Shown piece after piece: positions 10,901 through 20,100 of a DNA stretch of 64,000 nt. The notes below the pieces were generated by a model, which saw only the letters and a list, made by a program, of their open reading frames with translations, was not told the origin of the DNA and searched no databases. The position numbers and the translations under genes were made by a program. The first letter of the stretch is position 1, and every line of letters starts with the position of its first letter. The DNA comes from Leptoclinus maculatus (taxonomy: Eukaryota; Chordata; Actinopteri; Perciformes; Stichaeidae), in assembly GCA_032191485.1 (NCBI GenBank), contig JAVDOI010000004.1, forward strand, positions 21,805,443 to 21,869,442, read 5' to 3'.

Positions 10901-13900
10901 GCAACAGAAATAGAACTGCAGGCAACTGCAAATGCATTTGGACTGGACATACTAACAAACACTGATGGAAAATGGCTCAAATACCATGCGATAACGTCTA
11001 AAATGTCACATCAAGCAATATATTTGCAATCATATGGTAATAGCCACTTTGAACCGGTGGTTTGTGTTCATCCTTTAGATGACCATAATTGCTTTAATGT
11101 TTGTAAAGAAGACATTTTACCTGACACACCGTACATGTGTAGAAGACGAGATATATCTGCAGTAAAGACCAATGTTGAAGAACAGGCATATAGTTTATCT
11201 CCGTCAAAGTATTTCAAGACAAAAAACAGTTTCCTTATCAAAATGCATTATGAGACTAATGAAATGTATCAACAAAGGAAAAAAAATGCTTCCACGAAAA
11301 ACTATATTATGCACATGGAAGAAAGTAAACAACAAAGTAAGACTAAATACAAACTGGATACTCGTCATAAAGAGAATGTCAAACAATTGAGTAAGAGTAA
11401 ATACAAACTAGATGCTGCTCATAAACAAAACGTCAAAGGTCTGAGTAGGTTAAAATACCAAAACGATCTGATGCACCGTGAGAATGTTAAAATGAGCAGT
11501 AAAATAAAATACCATGACAATCCTAAATTCAAGGCAAGTGTCATTAAAGGTATTAAAGTAAAGAGGCAAACCAAAAAAGAAAAGTCTAAGGACTTTGATT
11601 TTGTGATGGAGCAGTTTACATCCCATGTAAAAAATGGGCCAGATTTTGTGTGTTGTGTTTGCCAAAGACTATTGTTTGAACATCAGGTTTCGCATTGTAA
11701 AAGAAGTGCTTATAAAAGCACAAAACAAATATTGCTTAATGCAAAGAAATGCATTAGCTATGACTTTGTTCACACATGTAATGGTATCTGTGCATCACCT
11801 TGCCAACTTTTGGAGACAGCTATGGGTCACCTGTGGATATGCTTCACTTGCAATTCTAAACTGAAAAAAGGTGAAGTACCAGCTCAATGTAAAGTTAACA
11901 ATTTGACATTAGATCCCATTCCCACAGAATTAGCTTGTCTAAACAATTTAGAACAACATCTAATAGCCCTTCATATTCCATTTATGAAAATCTTAGCATT
12001 ACCCAAAGGTGGACAAAATGGTGTACATGGACCAGTAACATGTGTTCCAGCCAACATAGTTCAAACTACTGAATTGCTTCCTCACTCAGATGATGGATCT
12101 CTGTTGCGTGTCAAATTGAAACGTAAACTAACATATAAAGGACATTATGAGTATAAGTTTGTTAATACCATGCATGTAAGACAAGCCTTACATATTTTGA
12201 GAGAAAGTAACATTCATTATAAAGGCGTGAAGTTTAATGAAGAGTGGCTGAATCCATTTGATAGGGAAGAAAGTAATGACGTAGAAGATAAAGAGAGTGA
12301 TTCAAATATAGAAACTGGTAACACAACCGCAGATGGTAATGATGATGAGCTCTTGCATGATAGACAACAGCATTGCATGTTTCAAGACACTTGTCTTATG
12401 CCTGTTGATATTGGTCAAGAAGTGCTAGATCAAAATTTTGATAATATCTTAAATATTGCTCCAGCTGAAGGCAATAGTCCTGTACACTTGCTTACAGATC
12501 ATGCAAACGAAGCAAAATGCTTCCCAGTGTTGTTTCCGCAAGGAAATAATACCTTTCATAAAGGTAGGATAACGAAATTGTCATTGGCTAAGTATATAAA
12601 TGCAAGAATATTACATGCAGATGGTAGGTTTGCCCAGAATGTTGAGTACATCTTTTATGCTCAGTACATATCAGAAATTCAGCAGGTTATATCAAGTGTA
12701 TCCATAGCTTTACGCAAGGGAAAAGGAGGTTGTAATTCCCAAAAAGTATCTAATGCTTTATTGAAAGATCAGGAGTCTTTGAGAAAGCTATTGAAGTTTG
12801 ATGAAGGGTATCGATTCCTTAAACCTATTCGTGGTACTCCTGCATTTTGGCAGGGAGTACAAAAAGATGTGTTGGCATGTATGCGACAACTAGGTACCCC
12901 AACTTGGTTTTGTTCATTTTCATCTGCAGATATGCGATGGTCAAATCTCCTTTATAGTATATTGAAACAACAGGGTAGAACACAAACTGTAGAAGATTTA
13001 CAGTGGGCAGACAAGTGTGAGCTCTTGCGTTGTAATCCTGTTACTGCAGCACGGATGTTTGATTATCGCTGGCATATATTTTTGCATGAAGTACTTAGGT
13101 CTCCATTACATCCACTTGGACCAATAAAAGACTATTTTTTCCGTGTTGAATTTCAACAACGTGGTTCACCACATGTGCATTGTTTATTCTGGATCGAGAA
13201 TGCACCTCAGCTAGATAAAAACACAGATGAGGAGGTGATTCAGTTTATTGACAAGTATGTCACATGTGCATTACCATTACATGATCAGTCATTATTAGAC
13301 ACTGTAAAAGCTGTGCAGCAGCATTCCAAAAGACATTCCAAAACTTGTAGAAAAAAGAATACCGTTTGTCGATTTGGTTTTCCAAGACCACCTTCTAATC
13401 GCACGTTCATAGCTCGCAGTTCACCTGAAAATGATAGCCCGAAAACATGCAACTGTGATGCAATTGATGCAAATAACTTGACACAATGTCAGTGTGTAAA
13501 TCAAAATCAACAAACAGATAAACAGAAAAGGGTTGCCGCGAAAGAGTTGCTGTCAAAAGTAAAAACTGCTCTCTCAGATGACGCAGTGAAATATGATTCT
13601 GTGAATCAATTGTTTGACAGTGTGGGTGTAAATCAGGATGATTTTGAGGCTGCCTACAAATGTGTGGGGAAAAAGACACATGTTGTGCTGAAGAGGCAAG
13701 TTGATGAGGTATGGGTCAATCCATATAACAATTCTGTCTTAAAATGTTGGAATGCAAATTTGGACATACAATATGTTTCTGATCCATACTCATGCGTAGT
13801 GTATATTATTTCATACATTTCGAAATCGGAACGAGAAATTGGACTATTGTTAGCCAATGCACAGAAAGAAGCCGCCACACAAGGGAATTTTGATGCTAAA

Positions 13901-16867
13901 GAAGCAATGAAGAAATTAGGGAGTGTATACTTGCATAATAGAGATGTTTGTGCTCAAGAGGCAGCCTATAGAGCTATACAACTGCATCTTAAAGAATGTT
14001 CCAGAAAAGTTGTATTTGTCCCAACAGGGGATAATGTGGTTAAAATGAGTTTGCCATTAAGTGTGTTAAAGGAAAAGGCTAAACACAAAGAACTAACATC
14101 AGATGATATGTGGATGACTGGTACAGTTGAACGATATAAAAATCGGCCAAAAGATGACACCTTTAATAACATGTGTTTGGCAAAATTTGCATCGGACTAT
14201 AGAGTGTTGTCCAAAAATGAAAAATCCAAAAAAAAAATTGGTTTGAGCAACAACTTAGGATACATAACCAAAAGAACACGAACACAACCTGCAGTCATAC
14301 GCTATGCACGTTTTTCTGAAACAAAGTGTCCAGAAAACTTTTATCAGAGTATACTTCAGTTATTTGTACCATATCGAGTAGACGTCCAGCTAAAACCCCA
14401 AACATTCGAAACATTTGAACAGTTTTATATGACTGGTACAATCAAATTTACTGATGGCTCCAAACTTTCCGTCAAAACAATTGTTGAGAGGAATAGAAGT
14501 GTCTTTGAAATCGATGCTGATGTGTTAGATAGAGTCCAAAGCACTATTGAAGATGAAGGTATCCTAGAGGATGCCTGGTGTGAGATGTGCCCTGAACAAG
14601 AGCTTGAGCGCTTAGAATGTGAGGAAGAAATTAAAGAGCAGGAACAGATGGAGGAAGAAGACCCAGAACATATTCCAGATCTATCAATGACTAAACAAGC
14701 AGGTGCACATGTAGAAAAAAATAACAACATACTGAGTAGAGATGACGGTTTAGCATTGATTCGATCATTGAATGAAATGCAAATGGCAACATTTAATAAG
14801 GTAAGGAACTGGTGTTTAGAGAAAGTCAAGGGAGAGAATCCAACACCGCTTAACGTTTTCATTACAGGGGGTGCAGGAACAGGGAAAAGTCATTTAATTA
14901 AGGCTATCCAATATGAAGCAATGCGTTTACTGGCACCAACCTGTCAAAATCCTGACGACATTTGTGTAGTATTAACTGCTCCAACTGGGATTGCTGCATA
15001 CAATTTACATGCAGCAACCATTCACAACACATTTAGTATTGGAATTAATATTCAGTTACCATACATACCTTTAGGCGAGGAGAAACTGAACACATTACGC
15101 GCAAAATATAGTTCTCTGCAGATTGTTATTATAGATGAGATTTCCATGGTTGACAATAAACTACTCACATACATTCATGGTCGACTGCGTCAAATCAAAC
15201 AAACTGGAGACTTCTCCCCATTTGGAAAAGTTAGTGTAATAGCCGTTGGTGATTTCTTCCAACTGCCTCCAGTGAAAGGGACACCACTTTGTATTGATAT
15301 TGCATCTGATAACTTATGGTCCAACAATTTCAACATTGTGGAGTTAACAACAATTGTGAGGCAAACAGATCAAGCCTTTGCACAGCTATTAAACCGCTTA
15401 AGAACACGATCAAAAGCCAGCCCAATGTCACCAGGTGACATTACAATCCTAAAACAATGTGAAACAGGTGAGGATTGCCAAGATTTACATATTTTCCCGA
15501 CAAATGTGCAAGTCAATGCGCACAATGTCAAACAGTTATTCAAATCTTGTCCAGATTATATTGAAATAAATGCCCAGGATTATGAAAATAATAAAAAAAC
15601 CGGTAAACGAGAGTTGAAAAGAAAACATCATGCTAAAGTATATCATACATGTTTAACTGAAAAACTGCTTTTGGGGAAAAATGCTCGAGTAATGCTTACA
15701 AAAAATATTGATGTTATGGATGGTCTTGTTAACGGCATATGTGGCACCATAACAGATATAATAATGTCAAGTAATTCCATTTTCCCTCAAACGATCTATG
15801 TTGAATTTGATGATAAACTAGTTGGCACACAGCGCAGAAAACAAAGTGCATCATTATCAACACAATCCACCACTTCCACAGCTATCAAACCTGAAGAAGA
15901 TAACGTCGGTAGAAATGGAGGATTGCGACGTCAATTTCCACTAAAACTGGCTTGGGCATGTACAGTACATAAGGTACAGGGTATTACAGTTGATAAAGCT
16001 GTGGTTTCCCTTAAGAAAATCTTTGCCGCTGGACAAGCATATGTGGCACTGAGTCGTGTAAGAAATCTGTCAGGGTTAGTAATTCAAGATTTTGAGGAGA
16101 AAGCTATCTATTGTAAGGAAAACATTCACCATGCAATTCAACGCATGGAACCATTTTTCACTGACAATATGCAGCAGAAATTACCTGATCGTGCTTTTAA
16201 TGTGTTTTTGATGAACGTGCAAAGCTTGCCTCGCCATGTGGCAGATTTAACAGTATTTACACAACGTTTGAACCTTCACTGTATTGCTGTTACAGAAACA
16301 TGGCTACCTGCTGCTCCCTATACACAAACAATCAACATTGATGGTTTTCATTTTGATAGCTGTCCTCGAACTGCATCATATACTAGTGACAATCAGTCAT
16401 TGATTGCCTTGCAAAACCAGCATCATGGTGGTGTTGGCATGTATAGTGCAGACAAGTTGTCATACAACATTATCAATCTACCACATGTCAATTTAGAATG
16501 TCTGGTATACTACTGTGTTACTTACAACATATTGATAGCAGTCATCTATCGCCCACCATCATATCCCATGCCATTGTTTAAAGCACATTTAAACAATCTA
16601 CTTGACTCCTTAGATCCAATAAGTGATACAATTGCTGTAATGGGAGATTTCAATGACAACATTTTGAAGTCCTCAACAATTTGTGATTTCATGACAAATA
16701 AAGGCTATATTCAAGTTGTCTCTCAACCCACTACAGTGAAAGGGACATTAATTGACCATGTGTACATTAAAACAACACAGTATGATACACAAACTATAGT
16801 ACTGCCAACATATTTCAGTGATCACGATGCAATTGTATGCTCTTTTTCACAGAAAACTGCTCACTAA
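4912..16867 (+). CDS. Giant spliced Helentron (Helitron) polyprotein: SGNH hydrolase, C76-like and OTU proteases, Rep, helicase, endonuclease
   Basis: Twelve exons with GT-AG boundaries join in phase: 4912-5014, 5165-5271, 5361-5630, 5734-5827, 6187-6254, 6394-6630, 6757-6822, 6936-7064, 7189-7248, 7375-7440, 7572-7640, 7778-16867 (about 3452 residues). Visible domains by residue: SGNH hydrolase 71-250; AT-hook 359-367; degenerate C76-like half-domain ~548-655; C76-like protease ~811-990 (C816, D948, H950); OTU-1 (D1174, C1177, H1286); OTU-2 (S1404 in place of Cys, H1513); basic repeats; Cys-rich/DUF6570-like; HUH Rep (H2222, H2224; Y2432, Y2436); Pif1-like helicase (K2793, D2876); endonuclease (N3236, E3263, D3380, D3416, D3438-H3439). 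The element would move by rolling-circle replication. OTU plus endonuclease is known for Helentrons. The spliced SGNH N-terminus is unusual, and the exon joins need transcript support. The last exon alone has an ATG at 7739, but that lies in the preceding intron. Confidence 0.85.
5361..6630 (+). other. SGNH/GDSL-hydrolase domain exons (3-6) of the Helentron gene
   Basis: Exon 3 begins FVLLVGDSHLRG, the block-I motif with nucleophile Ser78. PGNN (131-133) matches the GxN block III. Exons 5-6 together give KDGVHLSDPDG, the DxxH block V with D213 and H216. All three catalytic residues are present. SGNH enzymes hydrolyse esters, and related esterase domains occur in the first ORF of CR1-type LINEs, so a mobile-element association has precedent. 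What it would act on here is unknown. Introns of roughly 90-360 bp separate the exons, and boundary phases are consistent throughout. Confidence 0.75.
7189..7248 (+). other. AT-hook-bearing micro-exon of the Helentron gene
   Basis: The 20-codon exon encodes KRRMGRPQKEV, a GRP core flanked by basic residues as in AT-hook minor-groove DNA-binding motifs. It lies between the SGNH hydrolase and the protease region and could give the N-terminal half its own DNA contact. Flanking splice signals are TTTAG at 7188 and GTGTGT at 7249. Confidence 0.55.
7412..7860 (+). repeat. Tandem duplication of intron plus exon within the Helentron gene
   Basis: GCAAGTACATGTTTTTAAAT occurs at about 7525 and 7732 (spacing 207 bp). 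Both copies are followed by a TTTGTCA-containing tract, an acceptor, and an exon beginning V(P/A)IPQAVELS. Exons 10 and 11 also end in the same VAVNAE peptide before a GT donor. An intron-exon unit has therefore been duplicated in tandem, adding a repeated linker without breaking the frame. Confidence 0.8.
8150..8480 (+). other. Degenerate C76-like protease half-domain
   Basis: The stretch around LLNLDSAVMAVIQHGRFF, VVLDCGIRDARSG and MYHIRDL aligns with the second half of the intact domain downstream (CAIIKGNGQYAVVDSHARN, VYEHICRL). The D-S-H catalytic dyad has become D-C-G, so the histidine is lost. The N-terminal half with the cysteine is not recognisable. It is probably a partial duplicate now non-catalytic. 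The assignment rests on self-similarity within this protein. Confidence 0.5.
8500..8945 (+). repeat. In-frame repeats between the two C76-like segments
   Basis: Units containing DMECATG(L/F)TDS, SSVR(F/L)GNSVM and EMFTFG recur two to three times in frame, at about 8520-8690, 8697-8770 and 8776-8945. The middle copy is shortened. The last EMFTFG leads directly into the intact protease domain, which suggests unequal recombination or slippage duplicated the lead-in of that domain. Confidence 0.8.
8938..9480 (+). other. C76-like (herpesvirus tegument deubiquitinase-type) cysteine protease domain
   Basis: GVQCMAIALLSLA carries a Gln-Cys pair (C816), and AVVDSHARNASG carries an Asp-x-His dyad (D948, H950). 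This Cys...Asp-x-His order with a Gln next to the Cys matches peptidase family C76, the deubiquitinase domain of herpesvirus large tegument proteins. Between them, SGDQLYTSLRES and LCVNDLPKQ also fit the family layout. The domain appears intact and could remove ubiquitin from the transposase or from host proteins. This is a motif-level call and the fold is unproven. Confidence 0.55.
9976..10400 (+). other. OTU-type cysteine protease domain 1 (apparently active)
   Basis: LADGNCFFRAISQAVSG gives the OTU signature with D1174 and C1177. YLQNLAGNHYENVV gives the C-terminal catalytic His1286. The ~110-residue spacing suits the OTU family of deubiquitinases. OTU proteases are characteristic of Helentron/Helitron2 transposons, which supports the element class. 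Confidence 0.85.
10660..11085 (+). other. OTU-like domain 2, catalytic Cys replaced by Ser
   Basis: The domain follows the same pattern as OTU-1. DNNSYFRSISQVICG aligns with DGNCFFRAISQAVSG, and YGNSHFEPVVCVH aligns with GNHYENVVCVH. The nucleophile is Ser1404 (codon AGT at 10718-10720), while Asp and His1513 are kept. It is likely a pseudo-protease retained for ubiquitin binding or structure, or simply decaying. The surrounding frame is fully open. Confidence 0.8.
11300..11600 (+). repeat. Basic ~16-20-residue peptide repeats
   Basis: Three to four imperfect units of the form H-K/R-x-N-V-K-x-x-S-K/R-x-K-Y-x-x-D occur in series (for example HKENVKQLSKSKYKLD), ending in KGIKVKRQTKKEK. The high Lys/Arg content suggests a nucleic-acid-binding or nuclear-localising stretch between the protease block and the Cys-rich block. 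Confidence 0.7.
11615..12080 (+). other. Cys-rich putative zinc module and DUF6570-like region
   Basis: FVCCVCQRLL...HC, HTCNGICASPCQ and LWICFTCNSKL supply paired cysteines suited to zinc binding. They are followed by HIPFMKILALPKGGQNGVHG and CVPANI, the pattern seen just N-terminal to the Helitron-like domain in many eukaryotic Helitron proteins (DUF6570-like). The call rests on recalled family layout. Confidence 0.6.
12400..13850 (+). other. Helitron-like N-terminal domain and HUH/Y2 Rep nuclease
   Basis: CFPVLFPQG begins the Helitron-like N-terminal region. FQQRGSPHVHCLFWIE carries the HUH metal-binding pair (H2222, H2224). CVVYIISYISKSE carries two tyrosines four residues apart (Y2432, Y2436), as in the Y2 class of rolling-circle initiators. 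These residues nick and covalently hold the transposon end. All are intact. Confidence 0.85.
14740..16150 (+). other. Pif1-like SF1B helicase domain
   Basis: FITGGAGTGKSHL is Walker A (K2793). VIIDEISMVD is Walker B (D2876). VIAVGDFFQLPPVKG is motif III, and the C-terminal VHKVQGITVDKA with AYVALSRVR matches the late Pif1/RecD motifs. The helicase would unwind the donor strand during rolling-circle transposition. No motif is broken. Confidence 0.9.
16195..16855 (+). other. C-terminal LINE-type (EEP/APE-like) endonuclease domain
   Basis: LMNVQSLPRH (N3236), VTETWLP (E3263), VMGDFNDN (D3380), LIDHVY (D3416) and FSDHDAIV (D3438-H3439) give the full set of endonuclease/exonuclease/phosphatase catalytic residues. 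This domain, resembling CR1-type LINE endonucleases, is what separates Helentrons from canonical Helitrons. It runs to the stop at 16865-16867. Confidence 0.85.
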
Positions 16868-16975
16868 CAAAATACTAACAAAATACTAACAAAAAAATAA
16901 TAATAATTCTAACCGTAAATGGTTAAAATACAAGAAACTATATTCATAATATAATAATGATGAATAACTTTTCAA
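16868..16975 (+). other. 3' flank of the Helentron gene with a small hairpin
   Basis: Three ACTAACAAAAT units follow the stop codon. TAACC (16910-16914), GTAAAT, GGTTA (16921-16925) forms a 5-bp stem. Helentrons often have a short hairpin near the 3' end, but the stem is weak and the true terminus was not located. Confidence 0.3.
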
Positions 16976-18933
16976 TGTCACGATTAGGCTTTGCCTTCTG
17001 TGTTCTGTGTCTTTGTCTAGCTCCCACCTCACACTCACCTCATCAGCTCATTACTCTCACCTGCTCACTCTGCTTCCTCCACTATTTAAACCCCTGCCTC
17101 ACACACACTCACTGACAGATCATTGCTTCATGCTTCATGTCTACCTGCCCGTTTTGCTCGTCCTGTTCCCGGTTTTCCCATCTGCCTGCCCGTTCCTGCT
17201 GGATTATCCCCTTCGTCTCCTGTCTTGCCACGGGTCCAGACGGCATCAGCTCAAGGCTCCTCAGGTCCAGTGCAGACCAGCTGTGCGGGATAGTGGAGCA
17301 CGTCTTCAACTTGAGCTTGAAGCTGGGGAGAGTACCACAGCTGTGGAAAACATCCTGCGTGGTACCAGTCCCAAAGACCCCGCGACCCAAGGACTTCAAC
17401 AGCTTCAGACCGGTGGCGTTAACATCCCACCTGATGAAGACGCTGGAGAGGCTGGTCCTTGGGCATCTCCGCCCCCTGGTGAGCTCATCTCTGGACCCAC
17501 TCCAATTCGCCTACCAATCTGGCATCGGGGTGGATGACGCTGTCGTCTACCTGCTACACAGATGCCTTTCTCATCTGGAAAAGGCTGGAAGCACTGTGAG
17601 AATCATGTTCTTTGATTTCTCGAGTGCCTTCAACACCATCCAGCCGTTGCTTCTGAGGGATAAGCTGGAGCAGACCGGGGTGGACCACCACCTCACTGCA
17701 TGTATCCTGGACTACCTCACCAACTGTCCACAGTAAGTGCGGATACGGGAGTGTGAGTCTGACCTGGTGTCCTGCAGCACGGGGGCCCCACAAGGAACCG
17801 TTTTAGCTCCATTCCTCTTCACCATCTACACCTCAGACTTCACACACAACTCTCCTAACTGCCACCTGCAAAAGTTCTCTGACGACTCTGCAATCGTCGG
17901 CCTCATTTCTGCCGATGATGACAGGGAACTGAACCAGGACTTCATAGGATGGTGCCAGCAGAACCGCCTCCAGATCAACTCTGGTAAAACCAAAGAGCTG
18001 GTGGTGGACTTCCGCCGGGGTAAACGCTCTCCTCCGGTACCAGTGAACATCCAGGGAATGGACATTGAGATCGTGAGATCTTATAAGTACCTGGGTGTTC
18101 ACTTGAACAATAAACTGGACTGGACTGATCACGCACACGCACTTTATAAAAAGGGTCAGAGCTGACTCTATCTGCTGAGGAGACTCCGGTCCTTTGGAGT
18201 GCAGGGAGCACTCCTGAGGACCTTCTTTGACTCCGTGGTGGCATCAGCCATCTTCTATGGAGTGGTCTGCTGGGGCAGCAGCATCTCCACAGCAGACAGG
18301 AACAGACTGAACAAACTCGTCAAGAAGGCCAGCAGTGTGCTGGGGTGTCCACTGGATACGGTGGAGGTGGTGGGAGACAGGAGGATGATGGCTAAACTAT
18401 CATCCCTGATGAGCAACACCTCCCACCCCATGCGGGACGCCCTGGCAGCTCTGTGCAGCTCCTTCAGCCACCGGCTGATTCACCCCCGGGGTGTGAAGGA
18501 GAGGTACCGCAGGTCCTTCCTTCCTGCTGCTGTCAGGATGCACAACCAGCTGTGCTCCCAGTAGACCACCAAACACTAATAATCTGTGCAATAATTACTC
18601 TGTACAATACATAATACTCTGTCTGTATATATAATATTCTATTCTTTTTATTTTTTGTGCTTTTTGTATAGTTGATATTCTTTACTGTTTAATATTTATA
18701 TTACTTGTCACTCTATCTTGTGTGCACTGTCCACTTGCTGCTGTGATCCTGTAAATTTCCCCACTGCGGGACTAATAAAGGATTATCTTATCTTATCTTA
18801 TCTTATCTTATCTTGTCCGTGGATCCCCTGTTATGTCCTGTGAGTTTCCTGTGTTGTTTAAGTGTTAAATAAATATCGTTTGCACGCTACTCTGCCTGGT
18901 CTGCGCTTGAGTCCTCCACCATGCCCCGTGACA
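16976..18933 (+). mobile_element. Solo LTR (Gypsy type), split by a LINE, with TTCAA target duplication
   Basis: The unit starts TGTCACG (16976) and ends CGTGACA (18933), an inverted-repeat TG...CA boundary. It is bracketed by TTCAA at 16971-16975 and 18934-18938, a 5-bp target-site duplication typical of Ty3/Gypsy integration. CTATTTAAACCCC near 17081 is TATA-like, and AATAAATA near 18868 is polyadenylation-like. Without the nested LINE it would be about 370 bp. No internal gag-pol is present, so it is a solo LTR. Its orientation is assigned from the TATA and poly(A) signals. Confidence 0.8.
17227..18814 (+). pseudogene. 5'-truncated L2/CR1-like LINE reverse transcriptase with two nonsense codons
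   Basis: The reading frame holds RT motifs in order: GPDGISSRLL, FNSFRPVALTS, MFFDFSSAFNTIQP (first catalytic Asp), GAPQGTVLAPFLF, LQKFSDDSAIVG (the FxDD core) and YKYLGVHLN, then a C-terminal region ending NQLCSQ at 18564. Stops at 17734-17736 and 18163-18165 lie in the same frame, and no frameshift is needed. The second sits where relatives usually have Arg, so CGA-to-TGA decay is plausible. The 5' endonuclease half is missing, as is usual for truncated LINE copies. The 3' end is a (TTATC)n tail at about 18785-18814. It inserted into the LTR. The clade call is by motif flavour. Confidence 0.85.
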
Positions 18934-18974
18934 TTCAATAGCACTTTTAAAGAACTCAAATATACTTTACTCCA

Positions 18975-19727
18975 ACATGGGATGAGTCCGCCTACAGGTG
19001 AGAGACTGACCATCTGGTGACCTGGTGCGGTCTGAACAACTTAGAGCTCAACGCTCTGAAGACAGTGGAGATGGTTGTGGATTTCCGGAAGAATGCAGCC
19101 CCACCTGCTCCTCTTTTGTGGAACCAGCTTCCCGTTTCAGTCCGGGGGGCAGACACACTCACCACAGTTAAGAGTAGGCTTAAGACTTTCCTTTTTGATA
19201 GTGCTTATAGTTGGGGCTGGCTCAGGTTTGCCTTGGACCAGCCCCTAGCTAAACTGGTATAGGTTTAGATTACTGGGGGACTTCCTAGGATACACTGAGC
19301 TCCTCTCTCCTCTTCTTCATCTCTTTCTGTATAAATTGACGTCCCATTAATGCTCACTACCAATTTTGCTTCTTCCCCAGAGTCTTTGTGCTTTTTTGCC
19401 TCACAGGTTTCCATGGATCGCGGCTTTATCTGGACCCTGGTCCTGCCATGGTTCTGTCATATGCATTGAATGCGTTAACTCTGTTATGATGTTCATTCTG
19501 TACACATGACATCTATTGCACTTCTGTCCATCCTGGGAGAGGGATCCCTCCTCTGTTGCTGTCCCACAGGCCTCTCCCTTTTTTCTCCCCGTAAAAAGGT
19601 TTTTTTTGGGGGGGGGGGAGTTCTTCCTGTTCCGGGACAGAGGATGTCGTATGTGTACAGAATGTAAAGCCCTCTGAGACAAATTTGGGATTTTGGGCTA
19701 TACAAAAATAAATTGAATAGAATACTT
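18975..19727 (+). mobile_element. Composite LINE fragments
   Basis: About 18975-19100 encodes WCGLNNLELNALKTVE and VVDFRKN, a fragment of an RT C-terminal part. From about 19110 a different LINE tail follows, with LLWNQLPVSVRGAD and RLKTFLFDSAYSW. It ends in a fish-typical 3' UTR (GTAAAGCCCTCTGAGACAAA, then AAAATAAATTGAAT) near 19725. The two pieces do not form one continuous element. Confidence 0.65.
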
Positions 19728-20055
19728 TGGTATATAATCTCTGGTTTCTTTTCCTGCATTAAAGCATTTTAAAACGGATATGTTCTCAAACATTTAAACC
19801 AATTAAACACATATTCCCTCGCTATTAAAAACCACATTGTAAACACTGTACATTAGAACCAAAACATGTCACAAATTATGCTCATTCATAAAACCTAATC
19901 TGTACTGCATAGCATTTAAAATATAACACATTAACATGTACTTTGCGCTATAAGCACTTAATCAACAATGCACATACTTATGACCATTTGAAATCTAGGT
20001 GATTCACAATAATTCAGTAATTATAAATATTGCCACTCGTATGTTGTTCATGCAG
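19728..20055. other. AT-rich spacer, no gene seen
   Basis: Low-GC sequence without a recognised repeat or coding signal. It ends in a pyrimidine-poor TTCATGCAG acceptor-like site at 20055. Confidence 0.4.
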
Positions 20056-20100
20056 GTTTTGCTTGACCTTCCGTCTAGACCAAAAAAGCAAAAGGCACTG
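20056..20100 (+). other. Possible orphan exon (15 codons)
   Basis: An ATGCAG acceptor and a GTAAGT donor at 20101 bracket 45 nt read as VLLDLPSRPKKQKAL. The start resembles the beginning of exon 4 of the Helentron gene (VVVVDFPPR), also entered in phase 0. It may be a decayed fragment of a related hydrolase exon or chance. Low support. Confidence 0.25.

Noticed and set aside
19017..19262. 81-codon ORF as a small gene
   Set aside because: It joins pieces of two different LINE tails and is part of composite repeat sequence.
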